Assembly (NCBI GenBank): GCA_021841935.1
Contig: JAKCDL010000005.1
Coordinates: 68,031-132,030 of the forward strand
Source: Actinomycetes bacterium
Lineage (GTDB): Bacteria > Actinomycetota > Acidimicrobiia > Acidimicrobiales > Acidimicrobiaceae
Direction of reading: 5' to 3'
Length of the DNA: 64,000 bases
Under the pieces are notes generated by a model. That model was not told where the DNA came from. It made no database searches and was given only the letters and a program-made list of their open reading frames with translations. A program made the position numbers and the translations under genes. Positions 1 through 9,143 of this stretch are shown here, piece after piece. Numbering within the stretch: the stretch's first letter is position 1; each line of letters starts with the position of its first letter.

Positions 1-1
1 T

Positions 2-289
2 GTGGCTGTTAGAAAGTCACTTCCTCAACTCGAGGCTTCGGTTGAGGCTGAAGTTCTAGATATCATGGATCCTTCAATCTTGCCGTTGGTACGGCGACAC
101 CACGAAGGTTCAATTTTGATCCTAACCAACGTGAGTGAGGGAGTACGTTACTATCCGATATCAGAGATATCTAAGATCGGAATAAGTAATCCTTTTGACG
201 CTCTTACATCGCAATATCTACGAGCAGACCAAAATGGTTATCTTCGATTTGAGCCCTACGATCACCTTTGGATAATTCAGGGAGCTTGA
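2..289 (+). CDS. Amylosucrase-like GH13 enzyme, C-terminal fragment (cut by window edge)
   Basis: Only the last 95 residues are present; the frame is open to the left edge, so the GTG at position 2 is probably an internal codon. The sequence fits the beta-sandwich C-terminal domain of amylosucrase/sucrose phosphorylase-type GH13 enzymes: a run resembling ILILTNVSEGVRYYP, then PFDALTSQ, then a closing FEPYDHLWII like the family's terminal LxPYxxxWL. No catalytic residues fall in the fragment, so the reaction cannot be read from it; amylosucrase (glucan synthesis from sucrose) is the best guess by family resemblance. It ends with TGA, and the next 200 bases contain no clear gene or terminator. 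Confidence 0.6.
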   Translation: MAVRKSLPQLEASVEAEVLDIMDPSILPLVRRHHEGSILILTNVSEGVRYYPISEISKIGISNPFDALTSQYLRADQNGYLRFEPYDHLWIIQGA

Positions 290-491
290 TCTTTTCACTA
301 AATCAGCCTTTACGTCAGATCGCCTTGGTTGAGTCGTCGTTGGAACCTAGATCGATTCAACCAGCGAGCTGCCTCAAAGAAGCTCCCGGCTACCAGATGA
401 TAGTTGGCTTCAGCCTTCGATGAAATGAATCGTGGTTTAGCCAGCGACGCTAATAAAGTGTTGAGTTTCTAAATCCCTACTATGAAGGCAT

Positions 492-782
492 TTGTTATCT
501 CATACACGCCCCAGAGGCTGGACTATTTATGGGCATTTTTTGACTTTTGTGTCGGCTCTCATCGCGTTGTTGGGTTCTTCTATCTACTACGTATCCATTA
601 TTAGGATTGGGATAGTTATCTGGTTGTTTGGAGAACTCTTCTTATTGCATCCAGAGAAAATTCCTTGGCCGATTTGCTCTAGTCGGTTAGTACTGGAGGA
701 CCATGACGATGTGAAATCACTTCTAGTTGCAAAGCCAAGTTACTCTCGGCAAGAGTGTCGGGTTCGTCTAAACTTTCGCTGA
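492..782 (+). CDS. Small putative membrane protein, doubtful
   Basis: A 96-codon frame from a TTG with no convincing ribosome binding site. Residues about 14-52 are hydrophobic and could form two closely spaced membrane helices (FLTFVSALIALLGSSIYY and IGIVIWLFGELFLL); the remaining tail is polar and ends in Arg-rich sequence. No family is recognised. The hydrophobic pattern argues for a real gene. The weak start and isolated position between the amylosucrase fragment and the minus-strand gluconokinase argue against it. Confidence 0.3.
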   Translation: MLSHTRPRGWTIYGHFLTFVSALIALLGSSIYYVSIIRIGIVIWLFGELFLLHPEKIPWPICSSRLVLEDHDDVKSLLVAKPSYSRQECRVRLNFR

Positions 783-1030
783 CAGATCTTATCTTTTCGA
801 CAGTTTTGAACGACACTGCTCTATAACAGAGTCTCTACCGCGGCGGCTTTTTGAAAGCTAATGTTACCGTCGCGGCTTGTACTTTCTTTATTCGCAAAAT
901 TTAGCATCTCTCATAGTTCTTATTTCAACCTTGGTTTGAGTTTTGCTGCTTAGCAAAGTCAACGAGATCTTTATTGGTGCAAATGAGCCGTGGTATCTAT
1001 CTGGTAAATCCATTTCAGCCCCAGCTTGCC

Positions 1031-1546
1031 CTACTGAACTCCGGTTTCTCCATGCAAATGATCTATGATTTCGCGTACTATTTTCTCAATCCTTTGAGTT
1101 CCATCTACGACTAGGTCTATCTCGGTTGTCTCATCTAAGATTTCGAACTGCGACCGTGCCAGTTCAGGTGGCATGAAGTGATCCTTTCGAGATGCGATTC
1201 GATCAATTGAACCTTGGAGGGGGATTGAAAGAAGTACTAAAAGCGGTCTTGGCGAGATATTTGCGACTGCGGTCTTCCGGTACTGTGCTTTTAGAAGCGA
1301 TGCCGCAATGACTACTCCGGCGGAGTCAGAATTAGCCTTTGCAAGGCGTGCATTAATACGCTCAAGCCACCCCTGCCGATCCTCGTCGTTTAAAGCTATT
1401 GCCTTTGCCATCTTTTCGACTGACTCTTTGGAGTGAAGGTCGTCACCGTCTACGAAGGGGTACCTCAACTCGTTAGCTAAGGCACTTCCGATAGTTGACT
1501 TTCCCGAGCCACTTACTCCCATTACAACGATAGAACGGTTGATCAC
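1031..1546 (-). CDS. gntK: Gluconokinase (GntK family)
   Basis: ATP-dependent kinase converting D-gluconate to 6-phosphogluconate for the pentose phosphate or Entner-Doudoroff route. From the chosen start the protein is 171 residues, the normal size for the bacterial family. It opens with the P-loop GVSGSGKST, followed by the family signatures FVDGDDLH, WLERIN and SRKDHFMPPELARSQF. The start was set at the GTG of 1546 because its GTGA overlaps the TGA stop of the upstream larA-like gene by four bases; an in-frame TTG at 1564 would add six residues. The overlap implies translational coupling, so the racemase-like protein and this kinase probably act on the same sugar acid. Confidence 0.85.
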   Translation of the reverse strand: MINRSIVVMGVSGSGKSTIGSALANELRYPFVDGDDLHSKESVEKMAKAIALNDEDRQGWLERINARLAKANSDSAGVVIAASLLKAQYRKTAVANISPRPLLVLLSIPLQGSIDRIASRKDHFMPPELARSQFEILDETTEIDLVVDGTQRIEKIVREIIDHLHGETGVQ

Positions 1547-2841
1547 TGTGCATCCCGCTTCCAAAGCGCAACGCCAGGATGATAGATGTGCAATCTGCCC
1601 GACTCGTCTGTCGAGAAAAGGATGTCTGCTTTAGTGGTATCAGTGCCTTCTGCGTGGACGTTGTTTTGACGTGATGCTTCCTCGTCAAGTTCGTAGTCGT
1701 AAGAGTAACCAACTGCTTCGATAGCTTCTCGTCCAAGTTCCGGCGCAGCATAAGAGACCTTGAAGCGATCAAAGGTGGAACCATGAAGGATATGTGCGGC
1801 TGCAGCGAGGTTTTCGTCTAACGCATCGTCCCTTCTCATCTGTTCAATTGATTCATAACCATGGTAACCGTAGTGCCTCAGGATGGAATCTATTTGTGGA
1901 TCTTCACCAAATCGATCTACGCCCGGGGCGATAATTCGCAGATTTGCGTTGTCGGGGATCAAAAGGCGGCTTCGATATATCGCCTTATTACCAATCCAGG
2001 TGGAGCGATATACCTTCGGCTCTAAGTATGCGATTACCTCGTTGTAGGAACGGTTGAGGTTGAAGATGTTTGTTGCTACCGCTACTTCAGCAGATCCTGC
2101 GAAAGATCGATCTTGCGGTTTTTCTCTTGTAACTAAATCGGCACCGATGTGTATCAAGCGCCTTTCTTCTGCGTTGGTCGGATTCAAAACGGTATTTATG
2201 AATAAAACTGGAGGGCTCGAATGTAGGAGTAATTCGAGTCCTCTATTCAATAGTCGCCGAAGGGGAGTGTCGGGGTTTCCAAGTGTCCGCTCAATTCCCC
2301 ACATGGCTGATATGTAGTGACTCACCTCAATGGTTGGTCTTCCACCGAGACCAATGAGGATATTCTTTGATCCGCCCGAGATGCCGATTACTTCATGGGG
2401 CAGAAGTTGTCCTACTGAAATAATTAAGTCAAATGATCCATCGACCAATGAAGAGTTGACGTAAAAGGGAAGGTCGTAGAGGCCTTCGATCTGGGAGGTC
2501 TCCTCCACTTCGCCCTTTGTTATGGTACCGATATGTTCTACATCACTTCGGTATTTATGGTCGATGAATAGATTTGGGCTAAATGAGGAGAACATCTCTG
2601 ACTTTTCATCGCTACTCATTGGAAGGTGGGTCCCGAGGGCCGGAATTACGGCGACGATTCGCTTGCCAAAGTGCTTTAGAAGAAGGTTGGCTATCGCCCC
2701 GCTTTGAGATGCAATTCTTGAGTAATCTGGTGCAACAATCGCGACTCTATCGCCTTTGTGGTTGCTAGCTAGATCACATAGGAACTCGTCAAGAGAATCG
2801 AGTTCTATTCCAGCGGGATTTGATATCATCGAAGAGGCCAA
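1543..2841 (-). CDS. LarA-family nickel-dependent hydroxyacid racemase/epimerase
   Basis: A 432-residue member of the lactate racemase (LarA, DUF2088) superfamily, which uses a nickel-pincer nucleotide to racemise or epimerise 2-hydroxyacids. Key residues are visible: GTH with His72; His149 in LPHEVIGISGGSK; Lys159, the expected attachment site of the pincer cofactor; and His175 in the RPTIEVSHY stretch. The 10- and 16-residue spacings between His149, Lys159 and His175 equal those in Lactobacillus LarA (His174, Lys184, His200). The family is known to include D-gluconate 2-epimerases. Overlap with gluconokinase makes a sugar-acid epimerase more likely than a lactate racemase; this is inference. 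Cofactor genes larB, larC and larE are not in the window. The TTG at 2841 is weak; an ATG four codons later is an alternative start. Confidence 0.8.
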   Translation of the reverse strand: MASSMISNPAGIELDSLDEFLCDLASNHKGDRVAIVAPDYSRIASQSGAIANLLLKHFGKRIVAVIPALGTHLPMSSDEKSEMFSSFSPNLFIDHKYRSDVEHIGTITKGEVEETSQIEGLYDLPFYVNSSLVDGSFDLIISVGQLLPHEVIGISGGSKNILIGLGGRPTIEVSHYISAMWGIERTLGNPDTPLRRLLNRGLELLLHSSPPVLFINTVLNPTNAEERRLIHIGADLVTREKPQDRSFAGSAEVAVATNIFNLNRSYNEVIAYLEPKVYRSTWIGNKAIYRSRLLIPDNANLRIIAPGVDRFGEDPQIDSILRHYGYHGYESIEQMRRDDALDENLAAAAHILHGSTFDRFKVSYAAPELGREAIEAVGYSYDYELDEEASRQNNVHAEGTDTTKADILFSTDESGRLHIYHPGVALWKRDAQ

Positions 2842-3125
2842 TTTGGATCACAATCTTCTTGAGTCGGTTTGATGTAGAACTTTGATTAAAGGCTATCTCG
2901 TTTGATTCTTCAGGGCGTTATCCCAAGGGTTTTGACTTGGAGCGAGCTAGTTAGCGCTTTGAATGCTAACCTTTGCCACTCAAGAGTCAACCTCGTGAAA
3001 AGATATTGGTCATAACTTTTATGACATCAACGCGCCTCATTGATCTTCTTCCGAGTACCAAGCGGCAAACTTATTGCTCTAGCCAACTTTTGTCTTATTG
3101 AATCTGCGCTCATCGGGGGTTTTTG

Positions 3126-3887
3126 TCAACTGATCTTTCTAAAGCCGAGCATTCGGAGGGGAATCTTCATAGAACCTTTGGCGAGGATATCCTGTGCAAT
3201 CTTCTCTTTGGTTTTTCTCTCCCCATCGAGATCGGGAAGGTCCTTTAGATAGAGAGAATCGATAAAGAGTTCCGCTTCTTCTATGGAACGGGGAGTAAAT
3301 ACAAAGGTTCTCTTGTCGTCCATCGACTCTGTGAGCCCTACCTTGGCTGCCTCGGTACGAATTGTCCTCACTCCTCTGCCATTGGGAAAAGATAGGGTAT
3401 TAGAGCCTCCGTAGCGAGCGATCTGTCTGTAGATTCGAAGGTCCCCTACTCCAATAAAGGGACCGCCTCCCGGTAAAACGATATTGAGGTAGGCATCCTG
3501 TACCATGACCCTAGAAATTTCACCAATTACATCCGAAAGCGGCTGAATTAACATCAGAGCCATTGATACGGTGACGCTTGTGAACGAGTTGCTGCGAAGG
3601 GGTAGCGATAGAGCATCACCATTTACGAGTCCCTCAGCACCGCGCTGATGGGCACGGGCAATCTCGCCCTGCGATCTATCAAGTCGAACCACACTTAGGT
3701 CCTTGCTATTCAAAAATAATGGAGCTGATCCACAACAAAGGTCTAAGTGCTCACCCCTCCTGGGCGTTGCTCGCTCCACCCATTGGTATGGATTTAGGCC
3801 ATCTTTGTCGCGTGACCTTATAAAGATCTCTTCAGTGATACCTGCTCTGCGGTTATGAAAGATATCTAGGAAGTTCTGCCAATTCAC
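3126..3887 (-). CDS. Class I SAM-dependent methyltransferase
   Basis: A 253-residue protein with a Methyltransf_11-type Rossmann fold: motif I is HLDLCCGSAP (about residues 47-56), followed by the acidic strand end VVRLDRS, then VNGDALSLPLRSNSF (motif II/III region) and VSMALMLIQPLSDVIGEISRVM (post-motif helix). The substrate cannot be told from the sequence. The lone gene starts at GTG 3887 and is separated by about 125 bp from the APC permease upstream on the same strand. Similar proteins act on quinones, lipids or small metabolites, so a general call is safest. Confidence 0.7.
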   Translation of the reverse strand: MNWQNFLDIFHNRRAGITEEIFIRSRDKDGLNPYQWVERATPRRGEHLDLCCGSAPLFLNSKDLSVVRLDRSQGEIARAHQRGAEGLVNGDALSLPLRSNSFTSVTVSMALMLIQPLSDVIGEISRVMVQDAYLNIVLPGGGPFIGVGDLRIYRQIARYGGSNTLSFPNGRGVRTIRTEAAKVGLTESMDDKRTFVFTPRSIEEAELFIDSLYLKDLPDLDGERKTKEKIAQDILAKGSMKIPLRMLGFRKIS

Positions 3888-4011
3888 CGGGGACCTCGAG
3901 TCATGTCGCTAAAACATTTTAAAGGGGAAGTGGATTTAGAGTTTCCCCCAAGATCACTTCCCCTCGTAAATGAGCTGAGGCTGTAGTCTTTGAGTTACTG
4001 CGTAGAGTCTC

Positions 4012-5475
4012 TCAGCTGACTTGACTTCCTTTGGTGATTTTGAGGAGTTGTGAGTTCGCTAGAGACTCTTTCAATACCGGGACAGAGTAGAGTCCAACGC
4101 CCACGGCGATGAATGCTGCCGCAAGGTAGACGATGTAGTTGAAGGGCGCTGTTGGAAATGGGACAAATGTCTTGTAGATGATGTAGCTCGTAATGGCTAC
4201 GCCAACCCCGAGAATAAGAGCTGGTCCCCTTGGTGCTCTACTCTTAGCGACGTATACCAGTGCGCCAATGAGTGTCATCAGATACGCGATAAGAATCAAA
4301 TAAGCTCCGAATTGAATGATGAGAGCCGCCGCCCGGTTTGCAGTTGGTTCGAATGAAAATGCTGTGATGAGAACGAGTGAGATGACCGAAACTACGACGA
4401 GGGCTCCCTTGGGCGCCTTTGACTTTGTCGTGGTGGAGAGGTAGGCGAGCGTCGTGCTTCTGCCTTTACCCTCTCTGGCAACTCCAAAGATGATCCTAAC
4501 GGCGGCATTGATACACGCAAGTTGGGCACCGAAGGCCGAGATCGTCCCTGCGAGATTTACGATCTTTCCTACCGTTGTGTTGACGTAGATGTTTGCAATG
4601 TGTACCAGTGGTGCTGGATCGTTTGCTAGGGCCTTGGTGGAGGCGAGGGAGACGTAGCTCACCCAAGTGAAGAAGATATAGATAAGTCCCGATGCAATAA
4701 GGGATCCGACGATTGCCTTTGGTATAGCCTTCGAAGAGTTCTTGGCCTCTTCGCCGAGGGTAGCAGCTCCTTCAAATCCCGAAAACTGACCGAAGGCCGC
4801 GACGATTCCGAGTGCTAGTAGCGAAAACGAAGCCCCACTTGGTGAAAATGAGTGAAGGGATATTCCATGGTGGTGGTAGCCCCCCTTCGCTAATGCGATG
4901 ATTCCAACCACCGTGATTATCGCGACTGATATGCCTTCGCTGACGAATATTACGATATTTGAGATGCCAATCGACATAAATGAGAAGGATATCGCTAGCA
5001 GGGCTCCAATTAGTGCATAGATATACCAGTAGCCACCGATGCCAATTGATGCGAAAAATGTTTGGGCGATTGAAGCGGTTGAGGCAAAGACGCCGGCGGC
5101 AAATGTTATGTAGACCCCGAGAAGTACCCAAGCCGAAGTAAAGCCATACCTTGGTCCAATTGCTGCCGCGTTATAGGCATATACCGACGAAGATGTGTTG
5201 AATGACTTGGAAAATATAACGAATGCATAGGCGACGAAGCCCATTGTGACTAGGGCTAGCACTTGCGAAAGCGACCCCGGATCACCGACGATGCTTGCGA
5301 TAATTGCAGGGCCTATGATTACGCCCGCGGTAGGTCCTTGAATTCCAACTGATATAGCTAAGGTCCTTAGATACTTCAGTGATCCAAGGGCTAGTGAATC
5401 CTCTCCTGAATCAGATTGAATTTCAACTAGAACTGCTTTTTCTAGCTCTTCCTGCCTCAACTTTGACTGTCCCAC
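4012..5475 (-). CDS. APC-superfamily amino acid permease
   Basis: An integral membrane protein of 487 residues with about twelve hydrophobic segments separated by short loops. Typical APC features are the early GPTAGVIIGPAI glycine-rich helix break, and FSGFEGAATLGEEAKNSSKAIPKAI, which corresponds to the conserved GFExxxxxxEExxNPxRxIP region of the family. It should import an amino acid or amine by proton symport; the substrate is not readable. The GTG start is preceded by a good AAGGA site five to eight bases upstream. The short N-terminal cytoplasmic stretch is acidic. It is transcribed in the same direction as its neighbours but with about 60 bp to the upstream CDP-alcohol transferase gene, so it could be co-transcribed with it. 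Confidence 0.85.
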   Translation of the reverse strand: MGQSKLRQEELEKAVLVEIQSDSGEDSLALGSLKYLRTLAISVGIQGPTAGVIIGPAIIASIVGDPGSLSQVLALVTMGFVAYAFVIFSKSFNTSSSVYAYNAAAIGPRYGFTSAWVLLGVYITFAAGVFASTASIAQTFFASIGIGGYWYIYALIGALLAISFSFMSIGISNIVIFVSEGISVAIITVVGIIALAKGGYHHHGISLHSFSPSGASFSLLALGIVAAFGQFSGFEGAATLGEEAKNSSKAIPKAIVGSLIASGLIYIFFTWVSYVSLASTKALANDPAPLVHIANIYVNTTVGKIVNLAGTISAFGAQLACINAAVRIIFGVAREGKGRSTTLAYLSTTTKSKAPKGALVVVSVISLVLITAFSFEPTANRAAALIIQFGAYLILIAYLMTLIGALVYVAKSRAPRGPALILGVGVAITSYIIYKTFVPFPTAPFNYIVYLAAAFIAVGVGLYSVPVLKESLANSQLLKITKGSQVS

Positions 5476-5536
5476 TTGCTTCCTTTCGTGGAATTAAGAT
5501 TTTTCGCAATTTATGTGACTATCGTTTTGATGCCAT

Positions 5537-6244
5537 TTACTTCACTTCACTTCGAGACTCCCTCTTGGATCCAAGGGAGTTCGTCTGGGAAGGACACTCA
5601 TTTTGTGAAAATTCACCGTCACATCTAGCGCTAAGGCACGATATTCCAATTGCAACCCTTTGAACAGCCGTTATTGCCACCATTGCAATGAAGATGTCGA
5701 TTGATATGACTGCATAGCGAGGGAGAGCCATGACTATCACATAGAAGATGATCGTTTCGCCACCCTCTGCCAAACCACCGATGAAACGGATCGACTTTGA
5801 ATTTTTCTCGGGTGGAATCATCTGCGTCTTTGAACGGCGTTCAGTAATTGATGAAAGAGCCAGAAGCGCAGTACCAGAGACGTAGTAGGTGCCTAAGAGT
5901 ACTATCGCCTCAAGTCTGACGCCTGGATAACCGATTGCGATGCCAACTAGAAGACCTCCGTAGATTATGAAGTCAAAGACTATGTCGAGGAACCCTCCGA
6001 GGTCTGTGGGTTTGCTCCTTCGCGCCAAGACCCCATCGATGCCATCGAGTAGGCGATTTGCTAGCCAGAGTGATAGTGCCAGGTAGTTTTCGCGAAGTGA
6101 AATTGAGACGATCGATGCCACTCCAAAGCTAAATCCAAGAACGGTGATTGCATTGGCGTGGACCCCCCGGCGAACGAGCGGCGTAACTGCCCTCTCGAGT
6201 ACGGGGTTCAGTAACTTTCGAGCGCGATCGTCAATCATTGCCAC
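5537..6244 (-). CDS. CDP-alcohol phosphatidyltransferase family membrane enzyme
   Basis: A 235-residue membrane protein carrying the complete CDP-alcohol phosphotransferase signature: Asp67-x2-Asp70-Gly71-x2-Ala74-Arg75-x7-Gly83-x3-Asp87-x3-Asp91. These aspartates bind metal and CDP in phospholipid synthases such as PgsA and PssA. Hydrophobic segments flank the motif, as expected for a six-helix enzyme. The acceptor alcohol is unknown. Its start overlaps the end of the upstream radical SAM gene by 14 bp, so the two are co-translated and probably make or modify the same lipid. The C-terminus is hydrophilic and charged. Confidence 0.85.
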   Translation of the reverse strand: MAMIDDRARKLLNPVLERAVTPLVRRGVHANAITVLGFSFGVASIVSISLRENYLALSLWLANRLLDGIDGVLARRSKPTDLGGFLDIVFDFIIYGGLLVGIAIGYPGVRLEAIVLLGTYYVSGTALLALSSITERRSKTQMIPPEKNSKSIRFIGGLAEGGETIIFYVIVMALPRYAVISIDIFIAMVAITAVQRVAIGISCLSARCDGEFSQNECPSQTNSLGSKRESRSEVK

Positions 6245-7688
6245 TACCTGTTGTAGCTACGCTTCGATCGCCTCGATCCAATCTCCTAGGTAGGGGAAGG
6301 AGCTGTGAGAGCGCAATATTTTCATCTGGGTCAAGGACGCTATGTTGCACACATGCGGGAACCACTCTGCCATCTTCTGGGTGAGCCATTGCGTAGAAGC
6401 AACCACGAAGGCGCTCTTGAGTCTCCTTGATAGTAGGGTCTTCAGAGTCGATGCCCTCTTCCATGAGGTCCCAGGCAACTTTCACATCGTCGGCATTCAT
6501 GAAGCGATGCATTACAAATGTCATCGGAACGATGTTCTTGGTCAAAAGTGCCTTAATCACCCTTAGCATTCCACCAGACCTATTTATCTGTCGCTTCAAC
6601 CACAGAGCGCCCTCCTTTAGCGTCTCTGGGTGGACTAGCGCGACCCTAATTAGCCGAGGCAGAAGATCGTAGATCTTAGCGTTGTAGTTGATTCCCCCTA
6701 GATGTTTGTAGAAGAGGTCTCTGGCGTAGATGTCCTTCGGGTCATTAGAGGAGAGAATCGGAAGCCACTTGTCGTAGACGTAGAAGCCAAATGCAGTTCG
6801 ATTACACCTTTCATCGCCGGTCTGAAGGATCTTGTAGTCAAGTTTTGCACCGGCGCCCTCTTCCATAAGCGACCAGATGTTGTCTGGATCAAGGCTCGAG
6901 TAGTCCTCCTTCCATCTTTTGTCGTTCCCAACAAATGCCGCTGGTTGGAATGAGAACATGTTGTAGCCAGCCTTGACATTGTTCGCGAGAAGTTCAGGAA
7001 TCTGATCGACGTTTTTGGGCGTAACCGTCATATTGTGTGCGAGGTAGTAGCGAACTCCATGCTCTTTTTTGAGACGCTTGAACTTGTCCGTGAACTCTCT
7101 GCGATATGGATCGAGTGACTTCTCGTCTTTGGGAACGACGATGCCCTTTCTACCCCTCATCGTCGTGTCAAAGTGGCCGGCGAACGATAATCGCTTGAGA
7201 CGGACCTTTCCATCTGCATCGAGTATGAGTCTCTTTAGGTAGTCGTATTCGAAGTCACCGTGGGTAAAACTCATGGGCTCTCGGCCGTAAGAGCGCATGA
7301 TCTGAAGCGCTTTAGCGTGATCATCTGGCTCTAGAAGAGATACCTCGCCGCCAATCAATTGTATGTGAGCCTTGGGGCCACGATTTTTTCTGAGGAAGGC
7401 GAGCTGTTTTTCTATCTCAGTAGTCGTGTGCGTACCATCGACGCGTACGAAGTTGGCATCTTTCGAGTGGTAACAGGGGGTGCAGGCGAAGTTGCACCTT
7501 GGGAAGACTCCGTGAGTTCCTTCGCAGCCGACTGCGTGACGACCTAGTACCTGGGAGTCGGTCTTGAGGTGTTCGGGTAGACTTTCCCACCGCTCATCCA
7601 TGTAGTGGCGGACCTCCGGATCGACTGGTCTCGTACGTTCGTCGATCCATCCCAATATTCCCCCTCTAAACGCCTTAGCCTTTGCCAT
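6231..7688 (-). CDS. Radical SAM protein of unknown function
   Basis: A 485-residue protein with a canonical radical SAM cluster motif Cys65-x3-Cys69-x2-Cys72 (CNFACTPCYH), followed by IQLIGGEVSLL, the GGE motif that contacts the SAM amino group. It binds a 4Fe-4S cluster and cleaves SAM to a 5'-deoxyadenosyl radical. Further cysteines occur in ERCNRTAFGF and in the C-terminal GCFYAMAHPEDGRVVPAC, which could hold an auxiliary cluster, although no standard SPASM spacing is seen. The reaction is unknown. Overlap with the CDP-alcohol phosphatidyltransferase gene points to lipid or membrane-anchored substrate modification (inference). The next gene upstream is a flavin disulfide reductase-like enzyme about 48 bp away. 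Confidence 0.85.
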   Translation of the reverse strand: MAKAKAFRGGILGWIDERTRPVDPEVRHYMDERWESLPEHLKTDSQVLGRHAVGCEGTHGVFPRCNFACTPCYHSKDANFVRVDGTHTTTEIEKQLAFLRKNRGPKAHIQLIGGEVSLLEPDDHAKALQIMRSYGREPMSFTHGDFEYDYLKRLILDADGKVRLKRLSFAGHFDTTMRGRKGIVVPKDEKSLDPYRREFTDKFKRLKKEHGVRYYLAHNMTVTPKNVDQIPELLANNVKAGYNMFSFQPAAFVGNDKRWKEDYSSLDPDNIWSLMEEGAGAKLDYKILQTGDERCNRTAFGFYVYDKWLPILSSNDPKDIYARDLFYKHLGGINYNAKIYDLLPRLIRVALVHPETLKEGALWLKRQINRSGGMLRVIKALLTKNIVPMTFVMHRFMNADDVKVAWDLMEEGIDSEDPTIKETQERLRGCFYAMAHPEDGRVVPACVQHSVLDPDENIALSQLLPLPRRLDRGDRSVATTGSGND

Positions 7689-7736
7689 GTGATCTAACTT
7701 GTCCTCTATCTCATTCAGTTAATACTTTTTCAGTTA

Positions 7737-9116
7737 CTACTCTTGGAGCTGAAAGCCTCTCCACCCTTCGCCGTCCACCTTTATAAAGAAGCGCGACAGT
7801 GCGCTTCTAAGTGGTGTCGAGAAGGTTGGATATGCAAATACGGTAAATACTGCTCTTGCTAGTGGTGTCTTCAAAGCCACGAGCATCGATATTTGATTGA
7901 TGATCTCACCTGCGCGCGGAGAAACGACGGTCGCCCCGACGATCCTTCCGCCGAGGAGGAAGCCGGTGAACCGCTTTGGAGCGGCGATAACTTTGATGTA
8001 GCCATCGGTCGACTTTGCGACAATGTCCCGGTCAGATCTTGTCAGGTCAAATTCGACGACCCTGAGCTTTGAACTTTGATCGACTCTTTGTCTCGTCTCG
8101 GTAACTCCGATAGATGCAACTTCTGGCTCTAAGTACGTTACGTGAGGGATCTTATCTGGGTCGAATTTGCGCTTGACTAACGGCAGAAAGAGGTTTTGTA
8201 TAGCTATTCGCCCCTGTTCATCTGCCGCGTGAGTAAAAGGAGAGAGTCCATTCACGTCACCGACTGCCGCTATCGACTTGTTTGAGGTGGTTAGTTTTGA
8301 GTCGACTTTGGCTGAACCGTTGGGATTGAGCAATACCCCGGCTGCTTCTAAATTTAGACCGTCGGTTCGAGGCCGTCGACCTGTAGCGATTAGTAATTTG
8401 TCGAATTCAATGCGCTCACCACCTTCAAGGTAGGCAACGTTGCCATCGTTCTGCGAGTGTTCTAGACGCACCACTTTGGTTGAGGTTCGTAGGGTTATAG
8501 AGCTTTTTATGAGGTGTTCGGTGGCGATGGCAGATGCCCTTGCCTCTTCTAAAGGCAAGATTCTCGGAGCAAATTCGACCAACGTGACCTTCGATCCGTA
8601 GCCGCGAAGCGCAAGTGCCAGTTCGCACCCGATAGCTCCACCACCGATAACAAGTGTCCTCGCTGGCAACTCCTCTAAGTCGAATATCGACTCGTTAGTT
8701 AGGTACTCTATCGACTCTAAGCCCTCAATTGGAAAGACATTTGGATATGCTCCGGTGGCTATTACGAAGCGCTTAGCCCTGATTATCTCTTGACCAACTC
8801 GTAGACTTGTGCGATCGATGAAGGTAGCACGACCCCGAAGCACCTCTATACCCTCGCCTCGTAGGGTAGCCTCATCCTCTCCGGATGCAATTTCTGCGAT
8901 GGATTTGCGCATGAATGTTACCGCATCGGTAAAGCTATCACCACGGTGAGCTCCCTCTAGTAGAGCTTTGGATGGAACGCATCCAAAGAACGTGCAGTCT
9001 CCGCCGAGAGGACCCTCTGAAATTAGAAGTACCCTTCTCTTGCCCCTCTTTGCCGCTCGCGCTGCACTAAGTCCGGCGGCTCCTCCACCAATAACTACTA
9101 TCTCGTAATCGTTCAC
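7737..9116 (-). CDS. FAD-dependent pyridine nucleotide-disulfide oxidoreductase (MerA/Lpd-like)
   Basis: A flavoprotein of the class I disulfide reductase family. Starting at GTG 9116, chosen for the GAGGTG site five bases upstream, it has 459 residues. Visible elements are the FAD-binding VVIGGGAAGLSAARAA at the N-terminus, the redox-active CTFFGC of GGDCTFFGCVPSK, a second nucleotide-binding GGGAIGCELA, and AAVGDVNG near the FAD. The C-terminal dimerisation domain ends in VFAYPTFSTPLRSAL. Lipoamide dehydrogenases have an active-site His and Glu there (HxHPTxxE), and both are replaced here. It also lacks a MerA metal-binding N-terminus and the terminal vicinal cysteines, so a specific mercuric reductase or dihydrolipoamide dehydrogenase role is not supported. 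It may serve the neighbouring radical SAM pathway. Confidence 0.8.
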   Translation of the reverse strand: MNDYEIVVIGGGAAGLSAARAAKRGKRRVLLISEGPLGGDCTFFGCVPSKALLEGAHRGDSFTDAVTFMRKSIAEIASGEDEATLRGEGIEVLRGRATFIDRTSLRVGQEIIRAKRFVIATGAYPNVFPIEGLESIEYLTNESIFDLEELPARTLVIGGGAIGCELALALRGYGSKVTLVEFAPRILPLEEARASAIATEHLIKSSITLRTSTKVVRLEHSQNDGNVAYLEGGERIEFDKLLIATGRRPRTDGLNLEAAGVLLNPNGSAKVDSKLTTSNKSIAAVGDVNGLSPFTHAADEQGRIAIQNLFLPLVKRKFDPDKIPHVTYLEPEVASIGVTETRQRVDQSSKLRVVEFDLTRSDRDIVAKSTDGYIKVIAAPKRFTGFLLGGRIVGATVVSPRAGEIINQISMLVALKTPLARAVFTVFAYPTFSTPLRSALSRFFIKVDGEGWRGFQLQE

Positions 9117-9143
9117 TCGTCCACCTCGATCTTCACAGATCAA

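Noticed and set aside
7737..9116. Mercuric reductase or dihydrolipoamide dehydrogenase
   Set aside because: No HMA-like N-terminus, no terminal vicinal cysteines, and the His/Glu pair of lipoamide dehydrogenase is missing.
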